64,000 nt of DNA from positions 496,001-560,000 of the forward strand of contig CAJNOJ010000037.1 of assembly GCA_905250025.1 (NCBI GenBank). Reading direction: 5' to 3'. This DNA is from Adineta ricciae. Lineage: Eukaryota; Rotifera; Eurotatoria; Adinetida; Adinetidae. The position numbers and the translations under genes are program-made. Below the pieces are notes generated by a model, which saw nothing but the letters and a program-made list of their open reading frames with translations, was not told the DNA's origin and searched no databases. This document shows positions 1 to 18,195 of the stretch, piece by piece. Each line of letters starts with the position of its first letter. Position 1 is the first letter of the stretch.

Positions 1-746
1 GACATAAATAGCTTTCGATTGGCAGTGACTTTGACAATGAATTCTACGGATCAGATCAATACGTAAGATAGCGTTATCTGTAAGAGCTCACAGTTCTATG
101 ATGGGCGATTGAATTCTCTTTTGTGCCGTATATGACATGAGTTTGATCTCTAAACGCCATCGTTTAAATCGCAATGAATGAAAGACTAGGAAAGTTATTT
201 ATTTTCGTCAGGAGAATAAAAACGAGAACAAACGTTCAGGTCGATTATTTAATAAATATTTAAATTCTTTATTGTTTTGATGTCAGAATGATATTGTGTA
301 GTTCTTATTAATTATTTGTACGCGAAAACAAAACACTCACAATGGATGGGAATGAATCAACGGCATTATCATATAACTGACTGTACCCTGTTTGATATCA
401 ATTCTTCGTTCAGTATTATTTATGAGATAATGTCGAATTAAACTCATTACCTGATTAGATTTTGTACTGGAATATTGAAATACATTGCCAAACCGTCAGA
501 AATTCAATTAGTTTATGATGGTTTGTGACAGGTGAAGTGAACCAAACGAAACGAATCTGTGATACTTTCTTAATTGATCATCGCGGATCAGTGTGGATTC
601 ACAAAACGACATCTATTCGAATTGCAAGTCTTTTCACGTCGGTAGCTAAGTAATTTTTGATCAGAGTTCGTCTTGAATGGAATGAAATTTTATTTATATC
701 TCCTGTTGAATCCTATTTTGAATGTAACCTTCGAAAAACAGATAAT
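1..746. other. Upstream region of KATNAL2, no confident gene
   Basis: No complete gene is visible. The first 62 bases can be read as an open frame (Gly-Ser-Asp-Phe-Asp-Asn-Glu...) ending at a consensus donor, gtaaga, at 63. That could be the tail of an exon from a gene to the left, but there is too little sequence to name it. The rest is AT-rich and presumably holds the KATNAL2 promoter and 5' untranslated region. Confidence 0.3.
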
Positions 747-5510
<4,764 letters not shown>

Positions 5511-6172
5511 ATGTATTTATTTGCTAAACCGCACACGTACATTTGTTTAAAAATAATTTATTATTTTTGTCTCGAAAAACAATAAAATATATTCGTATCA
5601 CAGATAAAAACGAGTTGGATATAAACCTGACATGATGCAGATAAGCGGAGAGATCCAGTTTATCTCACGACAGACCCGTCGTAACACGATTCCGCCGTTG
5701 ACAACAACAGATTTGTTGAAAACATTCAAAGAATGACGATGAAGATTTTCTCGACTGCAGCCATTTGTCTTGATTGGGTATATGAGGCACTAAAATGAAT
5801 GAACTATCGAAATGCATTGTTGTATTCACAGACAAATCATAATAGATTGATTAAGTTGCGACGTATTAATGGCTTAGAAATGAATGCTTGTCAGGATTTA
5901 ACGTTTCGATAGAGAATAAAAGCTCTTTAACTGTCAGATCATTGTTCTCCTCAGGATTAGATTCGATGTAAACAAAGACAGATTCAAGCAATCTTATTCT
6001 TTACACGGAGACATCTTTATGGTAATATTAGTGAGCTTTTGAGATCATAATGAAGAAAGAAAAATGTCAGAGATATGAGTATTATTAATGATACTCGAAA
6101 GGCAAACTTCTCTGGTTTCCAGTCACGAAGATGAAATACAAATTAGAGTTATGTTCGGAATAATTAGAAACA
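5511..6172. other. Intergenic region between convergent KATNAL2 and MMS22L-like genes
   Basis: It contains the KATNAL2 polyadenylation signal AATAAA at 5581. I see no exon-like open frame with splice sites and no RNA gene. Confidence 0.5.
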
Positions 6173-8579
6173 TCAAAGATATGACATGCATTCGGTAATT
6201 GAATGGAATGATATATCATATTCTATGAGTATTTCCTTGAAAATCTGAATTCGATACGTACGCGATTCGTTTCTGTCTCCTGTTTTTAGTAATTTTATAA
6301 TACTGGCAATTTCTTGCAAAGCTTGCGATTGATTCAGTGCTTGGACAGTTTCTTCATCGGTTATGTTCTCCGAAAGAAATGTTTGCAAATATTCATGATC
6401 TTTTTGGAGGATGTTAACCATGTCATCACTAAATAGCTAAATGAAAGATCAAGAATCAGAACGCTTCAGAAATTACCAAAATCGATATTTTCGTTCGAGT
6501 AACACCATTATCCAAGCTTGCACAAATGCTGAAAGAACATTCTCGTAAATATTAAATTTCGTATCAAAATGTAAACATTCAATTTGACTAATGATTGATT
6601 TCAATAATTTATCACACGCAGTAATCATATAAGATGTTTGCTGATACGCTAAAACACACATTGGATAAATATTTCGCAAAATCCAATCGTCTTACTTAGT
6701 CGCCATTCGTTTGCTGTTAAGGGTAATTTATTAGTAAAATATTGACTTGCATTGATATGAATACGACGATATAGTTTCGATATTGTATCGTTGACAATTG
6801 TCTACAAAACCGTACGACAAAGTTCTATTGATGATCTCATGCGCAAGCAACACGTACCTGACATGAAGAATGTAGTTTCGTTATTGACGTAATCGGTTGC
6901 TGACAATCTTTTAGCTGTCGGAGCGAATTGGCTAAGTAGGCGATTGTTTTGGATATTTGCTAAGTGAAAGAAAAGGACATGATTAGACGATGCACTTCTT
7001 GGATTGTTTTACTAACCATATGATCAGTTGTACAGATTAGTAATGCTCGTTCTAATAAATCGGCGTTAATGAAAGCATCGGCATGTTGATTGAGCCAAAT
7101 CAATAATAAATGAAATGTTCCCTCAATCTGTTGGGTCAACATGTTGATATTTACAGAAATGAGGTTGATGAAATAGGACTAAATTCGAACATGAGAAAAT
7201 ATTTTACATATCCTTATTCTTTACTGTTAAATATGAGGATTGATCGGCGAGAATTTTCATGTACTGTAAAATTGCGACGATCCGAATGAGACGAAGAAAC
7301 ATTTGATTCAGGTGATGACCGACTGCACTGACATGAATATTTTTCGACGAGTAAATCGTTCGCCAGCGATTGTTCATTATTGTATTAGTTAATGTTTTAC
7401 TAAATACTAAAACAATCGCATGAATTCAATTTCAAATCGATCACAACTGGTCAAACGACATACACAAATCCCAATCACGATTGAAAGCTTGAATAGCTAA
7501 CAGACAAAAACACCATTGGATGATAAGAATGAATTCGTATTTCAAATTCATATCCGAACATTTAAAATGCATAATTAAGATCCAGAAGGTTTCACTCGAC
7601 CAAGGATTAATTGTTTGAATTGTTAGATTCTCATGAGACCAAACAGAGATCATCTTATGGAAAACTTCTCGTTCGATTTTCATCCAATCACTCGATTGAT
7701 CTAAACGAAAATGTTCGAATTCATTCGAGTTAGGAAAATCTTCTCCTTACCTAAATCATTCTCAATCTGCTCGAACTCGGTTAAATCAAATTGAAATGAT
7801 GGTGTTAATTGTGAATGTGTTAAACTTGTCGTACGAATATTGATTTTATCCAACTGTATCATCGAGCGCGATTCATTGAACGAATCGGAATGATTGAGAT
7901 TTATCATTTTGTTATCGTTATCATAGTTGATTATTAACGGTGAACTACTAAAGAGAAAACTGGATGACATGATGCACGTATTATGATTATCGTTATTATC
8001 ATCATCTTCGGTGTCATTGGATAGAGAATTGTATGACGAGGAGAATAAACGAGATGTTTGATCGATTAACGTCGAAACAATCTGTGTTGATAATGAGCGA
8101 GAATAAGTCAATGGAAGATAGAGACGAAGTTCTTTGTCTAAATGATAAATTTCGGAATTGATTGTTGGTAAATGACGAATACACTCCAGAATTTTGATGA
8201 CATTCTCGTAAATTTCATTGAAATGTTCGTCGAGAAGTAGGTAATCATCAATTGCATACTCAATAAATAGATATTGATATGTATCAATGTAATTCATCAG
8301 TTCAGAACAATTACTAACAATAGAAATAAGCTGATGGAAATCGATTGACACATCCGGCGTGTAAGTTAATAAAAATTGAAGAAATCTATGAAGATGTTCG
8401 ATTGCTAATGTGAATGTATCGAGCGAAATCGTTGTTAAACATGGAACGGAAGATGATGTTGTCGTCGTGTCTAAAGCGAAAGGGTTTTTCTGAAATTTCA
8501 ATCAAGTTTTTGTTTTACCACGACATCGGTGAATAAAATCGAGAATTTCTTGTTCGACATTAGAATAAAATTTACTCAT
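6173..8579 (-). CDS. MMS22L-like protein (tentative), possible replication-fork repair factor
   Basis: Minus-strand exons in transcript order: 8579-8519, 8470-7751, 7700-7448, 7399-7225, 7127-7017, 6959-6858, 6801-6696, 6648-6477, 6428-6173. They sum to 651 residues with intact phase. The protein is Leu/Ile-rich and helical, with an acidic Asn/Ser-rich insert in the second exon. Similarity to animal MMS22L rests on short remembered patterns: RHLPTIN followed by LRLYLP; WSSETFWILIMHFK; and WRTIYSSKNIH leading into a Leu/Phe-rich helix. MMS22L with TONSL loads RAD51 at stalled replication forks, and the vertebrate protein is near 1240 residues, so this one is about half length or highly diverged. 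No catalytic motif is visible. The start lies only 161 bases from the MAP3K4 stop. The name should be treated as a hypothesis; the gene itself is well supported by consistent 48-60 base introns. Confidence 0.5.
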
Positions 8580-8739
8580 GATGATCAAACATGAAAAATC
8601 TAAAATAAACGAACGGTTTTCCTTCGTTTTGTTCGAATGAAGTTGTTTATTTATATAACAAATCAGAAATAACAATATTCTATTACTATGTGAATGTATA
8701 TTCATGTAAAAAAAAAACACACACAGAAGAAAGATTTGC

Positions 8740-11700
8740 TTATTCTTCTTTAATAAACGGATGTTCAAGTAATTCGTGTGACGATAGTCGACGATTAGGA
8801 TCGTGTTGAATACATTGCTCAAGAAAATGTATACATTCGTTAGAGAGATTCAAACTCGTTGGTATCGTTGGCTGATCACCATCAGCGATCAACTTGAGAA
8901 TTTTAAAATAATAAAGCCGTGAAGCAATCGCCGGATTGCTCCATGGAATTCGACCAGTTAGCATGTGAATCATCGTGCAACCTAATGACCAGATGTCGGA
9001 TTTCGTTGTTGTTATGTACTGAGTTATAGTTTCCGGCGCATAGAAAACAATGGACTCGCGAATGTTTGTTACGTCTTCGACATCAAGCAAAGACGATTGC
9101 TTTTGCATAAATTTAAAATCATAAACGAAATTAACATCACCTAATTTGATTGATTGTCGGCTTGAATCAGCTAAAAAGATATTTACATTTCGAATATCAC
9201 GATGAATGATGTCTTTTTTATGTAAACATGAGAGAGCAGATAATAATTGACGTAAATAACGTTGAACAACAAATTCACGTAAGAGAACATATCCACCAGG
9301 CATTTGAACGAAGCCTTTATCAAAATATGAGGATTCATTTAGTGAGCTCGACAGTGGATATGACGAACGACGTGTATCCGTATATGAAGATGGTAATGAG
9401 GTACCGAGTAATAGTTGGGCTATGGTGCCATGACTACAGTATTCCATGAAAAATAGAATATGATCATGTTCGAGTGCGATGCCGTGATATTTGATTAAAT
9501 TTTCATGTTCAATGTACATTAATGGCATGAGTTCCAAAACTTTATCGATCGCTTGTGCATCGTTTGGTTGAATTTTGTATTGTTTATAGCAGAGAGTCTC
9601 TTTTTTACCATTGCGATTTACCCAACATTTGTATGCTGGAAGAAAGCGAAGTTGGAGGAATGAAAACATGTCAAAATGTTGACTTACTGGTTGCAAATTG
9701 GCCGCAGGAGAGAAGATTTAGTTTATGAAAGTCTCGGATTTTGAAATGAGCTAAATCATCCTCTTTTTTTCTTGGTTAACGACGAGACTTTTGATACACA
9801 TTTGATTTTGCCAATCAAATCTTCATTGAAACGTCGCCGATCGATCCGTTTATCCATCCGTTCGATTTGTTCAATACGAGTCAAGCGTACTTTACTTGAC
9901 GGATGTTGGCTTCCACGACGTTTCTTCATGGACGAATATTTCATCAACTTCGACGGATACACGTTTCGATTACTATTCTCATTTGGGCTATTCAGATATT
10001 TAATCGTCTGTCTCATATTATCATAAAATTTCGAAAAGAGATCATTATCAGTATGAGTAGTGAATTGTAGTGAGCATATATGTCGAAGAAAATGTATACC
10101 AGGTAATAGCCACATGGGAATGGGGATTAAATATCTCGATGTGGTTGTAGCTTTTTTCTTGCGAACGAAGTTAAGCCAATAATTTCCAAATGATATTTGC
10201 CGTTCAGCTTGAATTTTTAATGTCTCATGTTCACATTGTGTGGCGTAGAAACTCGTTTCACGTACCACATCCATGCCGAATGCAAACGCTCGCTCTTCCG
10301 TATGCTAAAAGTGTCGAATATCCTGTTTAGAAGATTTTCTTTCATTTGACGTCAATGGTTCACTTACGACATAGTCTCGTGTGTGAATTTGATCAATTAG
10401 CCTTTCAAAATTCTCCACGTTGCTGGTAATACAATTGCTTAGATTTAGGATCGAATGAGCGAGTGTTCGCATTGAATTATCAATCTTTTCAAAGCACGAA
10501 CGCTTCTGGAGAGGTTGTTTCGCAGGATTTTCGAAATTGTATAGATCATTTTGTTGAACATTAATCTTTCCGAGACGTTCTTTGAAAGATTCTTCGAATT
10601 TGTCCAGATTGGTCGTCTGTTGGGTTAGAAGAAATATGGTTGTTGTTTTCCAATGCATATGCAATGGTGATATCGATGTTAACGTTTTGTTTTCTGGTAT
10701 AATATGAGTCATGCCACGCCATTCCGATTCGAGTTCTTCAGTAATCGGTACGCAGAGTATATAGACTAAGGGAGGAGAGTTTTCGATGGTTGGGAGAGCG
10801 GGTTGTTGAGCGGAAGTTGGTGAAGATTGTTGCTGAGGTGGCAATTGATCGTCAGTTGGCTCATTAGAGGAATTATTGTTCGCATTGATTCGAAATGAAG
10901 ATGATAAGGTACGGATTAATTGAATTTTCGATGGAACATCTTTGAAATACTCAGCCGGGGCGAATAAAAGACATTTTGATAAAGATGAACTGTCTTTTTT
11001 CGACGAATGCGTTCGATGTGGATGATGATTTTCACAAGCTAGAATATCGAAAATAGAATAAATCTCATTAGAAGTTGTTTAACTTGTTTCTAATCTGACA
11101 GATTCAATTAAATAGGATACAGAAGGAGAAATACTCTATCTATTCACTTATGCTGACAAAAAAGTGTCAACTTCATCATCTCGGTTATTCTGAAGATTTT
11201 TATGTCTTACCAAATTTAATTCTTTCAAAGCCAGCTGTTTTGAGAATTAATAAAAAGCGTTTGCAAACAGGCCTCTGTAGATAAATATTGATTGTCAAGG
11301 CACAATCTTCATAAATCGCCTTCGCTTCACGTAGAAGAGTCATCGTTAATTTTTTCTGATATTTCTTATTCATTTTCTTCTTGATATGTTCGATTATCAT
11401 GGGTTCAGCGGATGGAATCGCTGAATGAAAAATATCCACGTATTCACGAAAACGATTGATGATGGTCGAGTAAATATTCAGGAATTTTTCACCTATTATC
11501 TCTTCCATGTTCATCATCGTCGCATATTTTTTCAAACATTTCCATTGTTCTTTGAGTAAAATAATGCAATTATGGAATGAATACGAAAATAATGAGATTT
11601 CGATGTAGCGTTCGATATAAGTCATGATTTCATAGATTGTTTCAATAATGTGTTGATCGAATTGGGCCAATTCATCTTCGATTAATCTCAGTTCAGCTTT

Positions 11701-14044
11701 TTCTATAAATCAAGGAACGATCAGAGATCGTAAATACAAGAAAATTCGTTTACCAAATGTGTCCGTAATCATTAATTTCACATATTGACGAATAAGCGTC
11801 GCACTGTGTATTAAAATCTTACATTCATCGATGAGAAGAAGCAATGCACCTGAAAAAACATAATCTAGACATGTGTGCATTCGAGAAAAATAAGAAGATC
11901 TCGAAATTAAAATTTTTCTCTTTTTACCTGTTGTTGGCGTTTGCTCCATCTTTTTATCTTGATGATATCGATGCCAGGCAATGATCAAGTCCAATGGAAT
12001 TTGCACGAGAAAGACGTACTGTGGATAGAGTGATGGCAAGTGAAATATGTCACACATATCCGAAAATCTTCCACTATCAACCCAGACATGTTTATCGTAA
12101 AGTCGATGACATATGGTTAACATTTTACCGATTGGTAGATCTTGGTCAGATGTTAATTGCGAGTAGAGATTTGATGGTGAAGGTTCGAGAAACAAGCATG
12201 GATCGGGAAAGAGTGTTGAGCCAGGTAAATGCGGATATGAGGTTGGATCGAGATAGTCAAGAAAGTAGGATTGACGCTTGAGAATACTTCGATCGTGTGA
12301 AACAAGTTTTAGGACTAGAGTCGGCGCGGGCGCAGGGGCGAATGTACTTGAGATTAATGTCGAGTTTTGATCAAAACGATGCAGAATATTATTACAATTA
12401 TCTGGATAGATATCGACGGGTTTCTTTTTGGTCTTATTCGTTACTGAAGGAAGAGAAAGAGAGAGAGAGATGATGAATATTCCAAATGTTCACTTACCGA
12501 TTTGAGGATTCTTCTGCTCTTGCAATTGTTTATGTAGGATAAGAAATTCGTCGATTAGTTTATCCGGTTTCGCATCGAGCAAGTAATCATTCGGAATGAG
12601 ATTAGCGGGCAGAAACGGCGAATTCTTCAGAATATCATCAAATATTGATGAAGTGCATTTATGTACCTTTCGGTACGTATAACGTAATCGTTGTAATAAT
12701 GGACCATGCTTCGACCGAAATATGCTTCCAACTAATTCAATCCGAGCATGTGTTACTTGATCATCAACATACCTGGAAAAAAGAATTCTAGCGGAAGTCA
12801 AAACTGTTTGAAATCTTACCGATAGTAATAATCCATTAACGACGAAGAAGATGACAACGATGTTTGATACATACTATCAATACTTGACATCGATGTTAAT
12901 GTATTCTGTCGTCTTGTCCTTGATTCGAACATTAGTGGATTCGGGGGTGGTGAACCTGCGATGAAATCTTTTTGTTCATTACTCGATGTAGATGATGGGG
13001 TTTGTGGACGTGAAATCGCATCGTTGACTCGGTTCGTCGATGAATGTGTATGATGTGGCCACATGTAGCATTGTGTACATGACATCAATCGACCGAGAAC
13101 GGAAATTAACCGATTGATTTCGGAATGGAGATTAAACCACGCTTGGAAAATAAACAACTTCTCGTAGAAAATTCTTCCTTCTTTTGTCGAAGGATTGAAA
13201 CGTTTATCGTACTGTTCGAGAGCTGAATACGAGGGAAATAAAGATAGAATTGTATCCCATTGATCGAACAAATTCTGCATGGACTTTTCCACATTGTGGC
13301 AATGATTTAAATGATGTTCACAGAGATGTCGACGTTGAATAGTCGGACTTTGATGATAATTCAATTGTTCGAAATTACACTGACTGAATGATTTGTCGAA
13401 TTCATCGAGTAGTTTCTTTCGTAGATGATCGATCGAGTGTCGTTCACTTTCGATGCCGTGTTCGTTGAGTTTGTTATTTCCATTGAAAAACGTTTTTAAT
13501 TCATACCTAAACATTGCAAAGTAGAGCATTTGTTCGTATTGAGTGTGATTGATTACCATAAGTTCGTAGAATACTGTTTTCGTTTATCCGAGTTGATGAA
13601 ATTATCAGCGATGGAGTTAACATTCGATTTGGAATCGAATTCAAAACAATTTTTGTAGAGATTTTTCATGAGTTTCGTTAGTTCATCTCGTCGTTCGTCA
13701 CCTGTCGATAGTCCTCGACGATTCGAGTTACCTTTACTATCAAATCGATTAGACGTACTAGATTTTCCTCCTGGTTGTGATGATAAAAGTGTTTCTATCA
13801 TCGAAGAAGTCTCGTTAACCGGTGATATCGGTGGATCATCACCATCTGACGTTAAATTAGCAATAAATACTTTAATAAAATCATTATCTACATTTGTGGA
13901 TGAGTGTTCTACCAATGTGTCAGTTCCATGAGGTAGCTGTTCATTTACTCTTGTCGATGGATTCGCCCGACGCCGATCTGTTTGAGCTTTTCGTCCTGAT
14001 TTCGAATATTTAATTAGACTGGCTCGTTGAGCACGATCAGTCAT
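8740..14044 (-). CDS. MAP3K4: MAP kinase kinase kinase 4 (MEKK4-like)
   Basis: Ten exons on the minus strand (14044-13557, 13506-12820, 12772-12498, 12443-11928, 11849-11754, 11702-11211, 11038-10368, 10304-9800, 9750-9688, 9635-8740) give 1562 residues; human MAP3K4 has about 1608. The N-terminus is basic and Ser/Thr-rich. A long helical region with LPSLYPQYVFLVQIPLDLII corresponds to the MEKK4 regulatory domain that restrains the kinase. The C-terminal kinase domain retains the beta-3 Lys (LCYKQYKIQPND), MEYCSHGT at the hinge, HRDIRNVNIFL, YAPE and SDIWSLGC. Several core motifs are altered: the Gly loop reads SCGQFATT, HRDxK has Arg for Lys, and the DFG motif is DVN. MEKK4 activates MKK3/6 and MKK4/7 upstream of p38 and JNK. 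Assignment is firm; catalytic competence is uncertain. The stop is 161 bases from the next gene's start and the start is 97 bases from the PRMT gene's stop. Confidence 0.88.
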
Positions 14045-14140
14045 TATCTAGAAAAGGAAAGCATATAAAAATAAGTGGCACTAATTTGTTCTAAATCGTG
14101 AAAAATAAGCATGCGTATAAGAAGATTCAAAGAATTTAGA

Positions 14141-15561
14141 TCATTCAATGATATTTTCTTCACTATGACTTTCAATGATGGTTTTGATTAGTTTACATCG
14201 ATCGCGATCGCATAAACACGGAATCGGATGTTCATTAGAACCATTCTGATTATCATCATCAGTATTACTATCACTAGAAGTATCATTCGATTTATTTTGA
14301 GAATACGTTCGTTTATCCGAGGAGATTGTTGACGATCGTCGCCGTTGCCGCCTACGCGTAGTCGAATCCGAACTGTCATTATCAACACAGATTCCTTCTT
14401 TGATTCTCTTCAATACTACAGACAGTTGATATTGTCGTCGATTTGTTGTTGATTGTTGTAACTTAATGTAAACAGGGACAGTGTCGCCTTTGAGCGGATA
14501 GATATCTTCTGGAAGAAAAGCTAGCGTTTGTTTCCAATGAGTCCGGAACGAATATGGACTGGTGGTTAAACGTGTTGAACGTAGAATTGATGAGTTATTA
14601 TTCGAAGAAAAATAACAATCGAACCAAAAACAAAAACCAGATATAATACACGTATTCTTAATGTGAAATTCACAAAACGAACGTAAGGTGTACAGGTCAT
14701 TGACACGTATTGTTCGAAGATCAATCGATTGGATCAATTGAGCATCATGGACAAGTTGAGAAGGTTCGATAGTTTCGATCATACACTGATCTAATCGAGA
14801 ATTTTTTATATGCGAAAGTATCGGTGACATGTTCAGATTGAAGTAATCTTTCCACATGGTATTCAATTCAATGCGAATATTTTGATCAACAAACGGAGCA
14901 CAGTACTAAAAAAAAAGAAATGATTATGAATGGCAGTCGAATAGATGAGAACAAACTAAATAGGCGTGTGATGGAAATATGTTAATCGATTCGTTTTGAT
15001 CAGGTGTAATGTCGTTATTTGGAGATGGCAGCGAGAGAAATTTATCACGAGCATAAATTACAGATTCGAGTATACTTTCATGGAAGAGATAGAAACCTAG
15101 AAGACACCAGATAAATGCTTTCCGCTTTTCGAAGGATATTCATTACCCATCCATTCACTGATGATAATATCGATATTTTCATCGAACTTATCAATTTCTT
15201 CTATGCGTTTATTGATTATTTGAATTTTGTTCTGCAGGTGATTACATTTGATTAATTCAGCGGCTAAATCGCATCTTCGTGTACAGCTATCGACAGCATA
15301 GACAAGTTTAGCACCGACTTTGGCAACGAACATACTCAAAACTCCTATTCCGGAACCCACATTAAGAACGACCTAAACAATCCGATCAGTATAAACAGAA
15401 GCATTTGTCAGCGATAGAGATACTTTATTTTCAAACAAATGTTTATTATTCATAATAGCATCATGATACGCAGTAACACATGCCCGATCACGTAATCTGA
15501 CTTCATGAATATAATCATCTCGTTGACCTAATGTCGTTTCATTCATTACTGGAGTATTCAT
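14141..15561 (-). CDS. Protein arginine N-methyltransferase, PRMT6-like
   Basis: Four exons (15561-15424, 15372-15147, 15096-14957, 14905-14141) encode 422 residues. SAM-dependent arginine methyltransferases of this family modify histones and RNA-binding proteins. Visible motifs: the N-terminal YIHEVRLRDRACVTAYHDAI helix, motif I VVLNVGSGIGVLS, YAVDSC, the double-Glu loop SEWMGFYLFHES formed across the second splice junction, and the THW loop in RTHWKQTLAFL, preceded by TTSP as in PRMT6. In motif I the usual Asp of VLDVG is Asn. The protein is longer than PRMT6 (about 375) because of a C-terminal tail with RRRQRRRSS and an acidic Ser/Asp/Asn-rich run, ending with a CLCDRDRC cluster. Other type I PRMTs are possible; the THWKQ context and compact length favour PRMT6. 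Confidence 0.82.
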
Positions 15562-16549
15562 TATCTAAAATCAAAACATACAGTGAGTATGTAATAATTA
15601 TTCGTCCTCTTCGCGACGTGAAATTAATATTTAACCGCCTTGCAGATGAAGATATAAGGTATCGGTCGGTTTTCTCACGAGATTTGAACTGATTTCTATT
15701 CGGAAACCTCAGTTATTGTTCTACTTGAAATTATTTAGATAAAGTAAAGCTGTGAAAACTAATAACATTCTTTTTATCAATTATCTATTTGAAATATGAG
15801 TAGGAGTTGAGAAATAAGAATCCGTTTGTAGTCCTGTCTCGCCTGGAGTGTCTTATCAAGCTCTAGCCAATCAAAAGAAACAATTCGTATCATAGAGAAC
15901 GGTCAAAGTTGAAATAGTTGATAAAAAAAACTGCTTTTGAGGCAAGAGTATAGCACTTTGAAACGTTAACAGTTTTCTTTCTAAAAATATATCTCCAGAT
16001 GTCTACTGGTGCGCAAGAATGCTCAGCTCATTTGTTATATCTTCAATCTGATAATAGCATATATCCTGTCTAATTAGACTTACGCCTAGCTGAACTATTT
16101 TGAGAAGATTAAAATCGAATCCGGATAACTTACGTCACTGGCGATGCGTTATTCAAAACATTGCCATCTCGAGATTTATAAATATCTGAATTAAAAACAG
16201 AAATATCATAAGTCTGATGTCAACTAATCCTCTGTATGCATCCATCGTCTGAATAAACTCAAAATGTAGTTGATATCCAAACAGATTAATTGACAAAAAC
16301 CAGATGCAAATATATTGTATCAAAATGTATACAAACAAACGTAAAGAAAATAAACGTATGTGTATGTATTTGAAAAAAAAAGAGGAGAAAAATCACTGAT
16401 TGTTTTCATCTCGATTGCTAAAAAATACATTATATTCAACATAAATGCTATACAGTATAAAAATATGAAATTACGCGAGCGGATTTTTTGGAAGGATTTC
16501 AATTTCGTAGAATCATGAATTACTCGAAAGAAAATTTACTTGGATTGCA
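15562..16549. other. Intergenic region
   Basis: It lies between the PRMT start and the KIAA0930-like stop. It is AT-rich, with only short open frames without plausible splice partners. I see no RNA gene or repeat. Confidence 0.5.
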
Positions 16550-18195
16550 TTATTGTGGCGTCAATAGAGGCGTTGAATTAGATTCCAGAAGATCTTTGAT
16601 GATTGTATCACAAGGTAGAGTTAAATATGTAAGACACGTTTGTAATGGCAGAGTTTGAGCCGATGCATCGAAACGAACATTAGAATTACGCACCCAACTA
16701 ACAGCTTGATTGAATGTTCGACCGAGAAAACCAGCCGGATTATCGGATAGTTCTGAAAATAAAGCGATCAGTGAAAAGCGGAAGGGAAAGAGACTCTTTC
16801 GATAAGTAACCTTGTCGAATATCAGTCGATTCGACTTCGGGAGTAGCAGCATTAGATGTATTTGATCCTCGGGATGCAGGTGGTGTTGCTGCTTCACGCG
16901 GAAGACTATCCTCCTATGGAATGAATCATAATTTTCATCTATTCTTGCAATAAAACTTACATTCTCTTCGTCGAAATTTGATTTGACGGGCGTTGACGGT
17001 GTTGAGTCAGGTGTACTCGAACCGGATTGACTTGATCTGTATCGGCTCACAGTCATTTCCGCATGACCTTTGCCCTATGGCAAATCTTGCTTGAAGAAAC
17101 ACTGAACTTTTTCGTTGGCATTGTCTACTTACATTCGGTCCACGCATTCGAACGAACTCAACTCGTCTTTTCGTATAAATTCCCAAAGTAACACGTTGAG
17201 CAACACGAGTGCTAGCCGTTTCCTAAAGGACAGCCCACTATACATCGCAAAGAACCATTTTCATTTCTGTCTTACTCGTGTTTCATAAACTTTTCTCAAT
17301 GCTTCATATTTAATTGAGCCAAGAAATAGCACTCGAGATGTATTTAGCACCGGATTTTTAGCTACTAATTCCACACACACCATCTGACCTTCATTGACAA
17401 ACATTTCACAAAAAGTCTACAAAACAATGAACAAAAAAGAAGAAATTATGTGTTTCTGTTCGTTTTCATCTTACCTCTTCGAAATTATCCACAGTAAAAT
17501 ACAATTTCGGATAGGTGATTTTCTCTTCACTGCCTTTATTCTCCATATCGCGGCGTGATGGACTCGCATATACTCTCTACAAACATCATTTGCTTCTATT
17601 TGTCTTTCAATCAAACAAGCTGACTTTACCGTTGATAAGCGTTTGAGAATTTGTAACCGTTTTTCGTGTGTTTTAATACACACAGCTGTTGTTACTGTAT
17701 ACTCGAATTGATGAAGAACAAGATTGAGATACGTGGTCTCTTCCCAATCGTAATCCACCGCTCCCTATATCACATTTATGTCAGTGAACTTGCTAAATCA
17801 AAATGTTTTCATACTGGTTTCGGCTGTCGTTTCTCATCGTGATGACGGAAGACTTTAACTGAAATCAGACGGTTTTGTACGAATATTTGGATAAATATTT
17901 TGACTTACTTTGAGAATTATCATCGATTTTCTTCGTGACATAGAAGACTAGATCATCGTCACTTGTAGCACCAGTTGCTATTTGTGGAAGACGGGTCATT
18001 TTTGATAGAAAATAGGTATGAAATATATTCGGCCATTCGTCATTCAACTGTTGCACGACCACGAAATCTTCATCTAGGAGAAAACAAAACATTGTTTCCA
18101 TTCTTGAATAATTAATTTCATCTACCGTCGTTAGATTTGCTCTTTTTCCGTTCGTCACTCAACGTTGAAATCAAATCCTGAATTGTTAAAGTCAT
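16550..18195 (-). CDS. KIAA0930 (UPF0-type) homologue, uncharacterised conserved animal protein
   Basis: Ten exons (18195-18126, 18073-17909, 17858-17815, 17764-17630, 17576-17475, 17416-17276, 17222-17133, 17074-16961, 16913-16811, 16752-16550) give 388 residues; human KIAA0930 is near 404. Matches to the family as I know it occur in order: WPNIFHTYFLSKMTR, DDDLVFYV, DYDWEETTYLNLVLHQFEYT, YASPSRR with GSEEKITYP, VDNFEE, MVCVELVA, FLGSIKYEALRKVYETR, EFVRMRGPNGKGHAEMTVSR, and the C-terminal LTYLTLP...LL. A Ser/Thr/Pro-rich segment precedes the last block, as in the vertebrate protein. The biochemical function is not established in what I know. The start is 367 bases from the divergent G-alpha-o start, so a shared promoter region is likely. 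Confidence 0.88.

Noticed and set aside
1..62. Possible terminal exon piece with a gtaaga donor
   Set aside because: An open frame and donor are visible but the piece is too short and lacks its upstream context; recorded only in the region note.
8490..8518. 29-base intron at the MMS22L-like first junction
   Set aside because: Too short to splice. A later acceptor at 8471 gives a 48-base intron and the correct phase.
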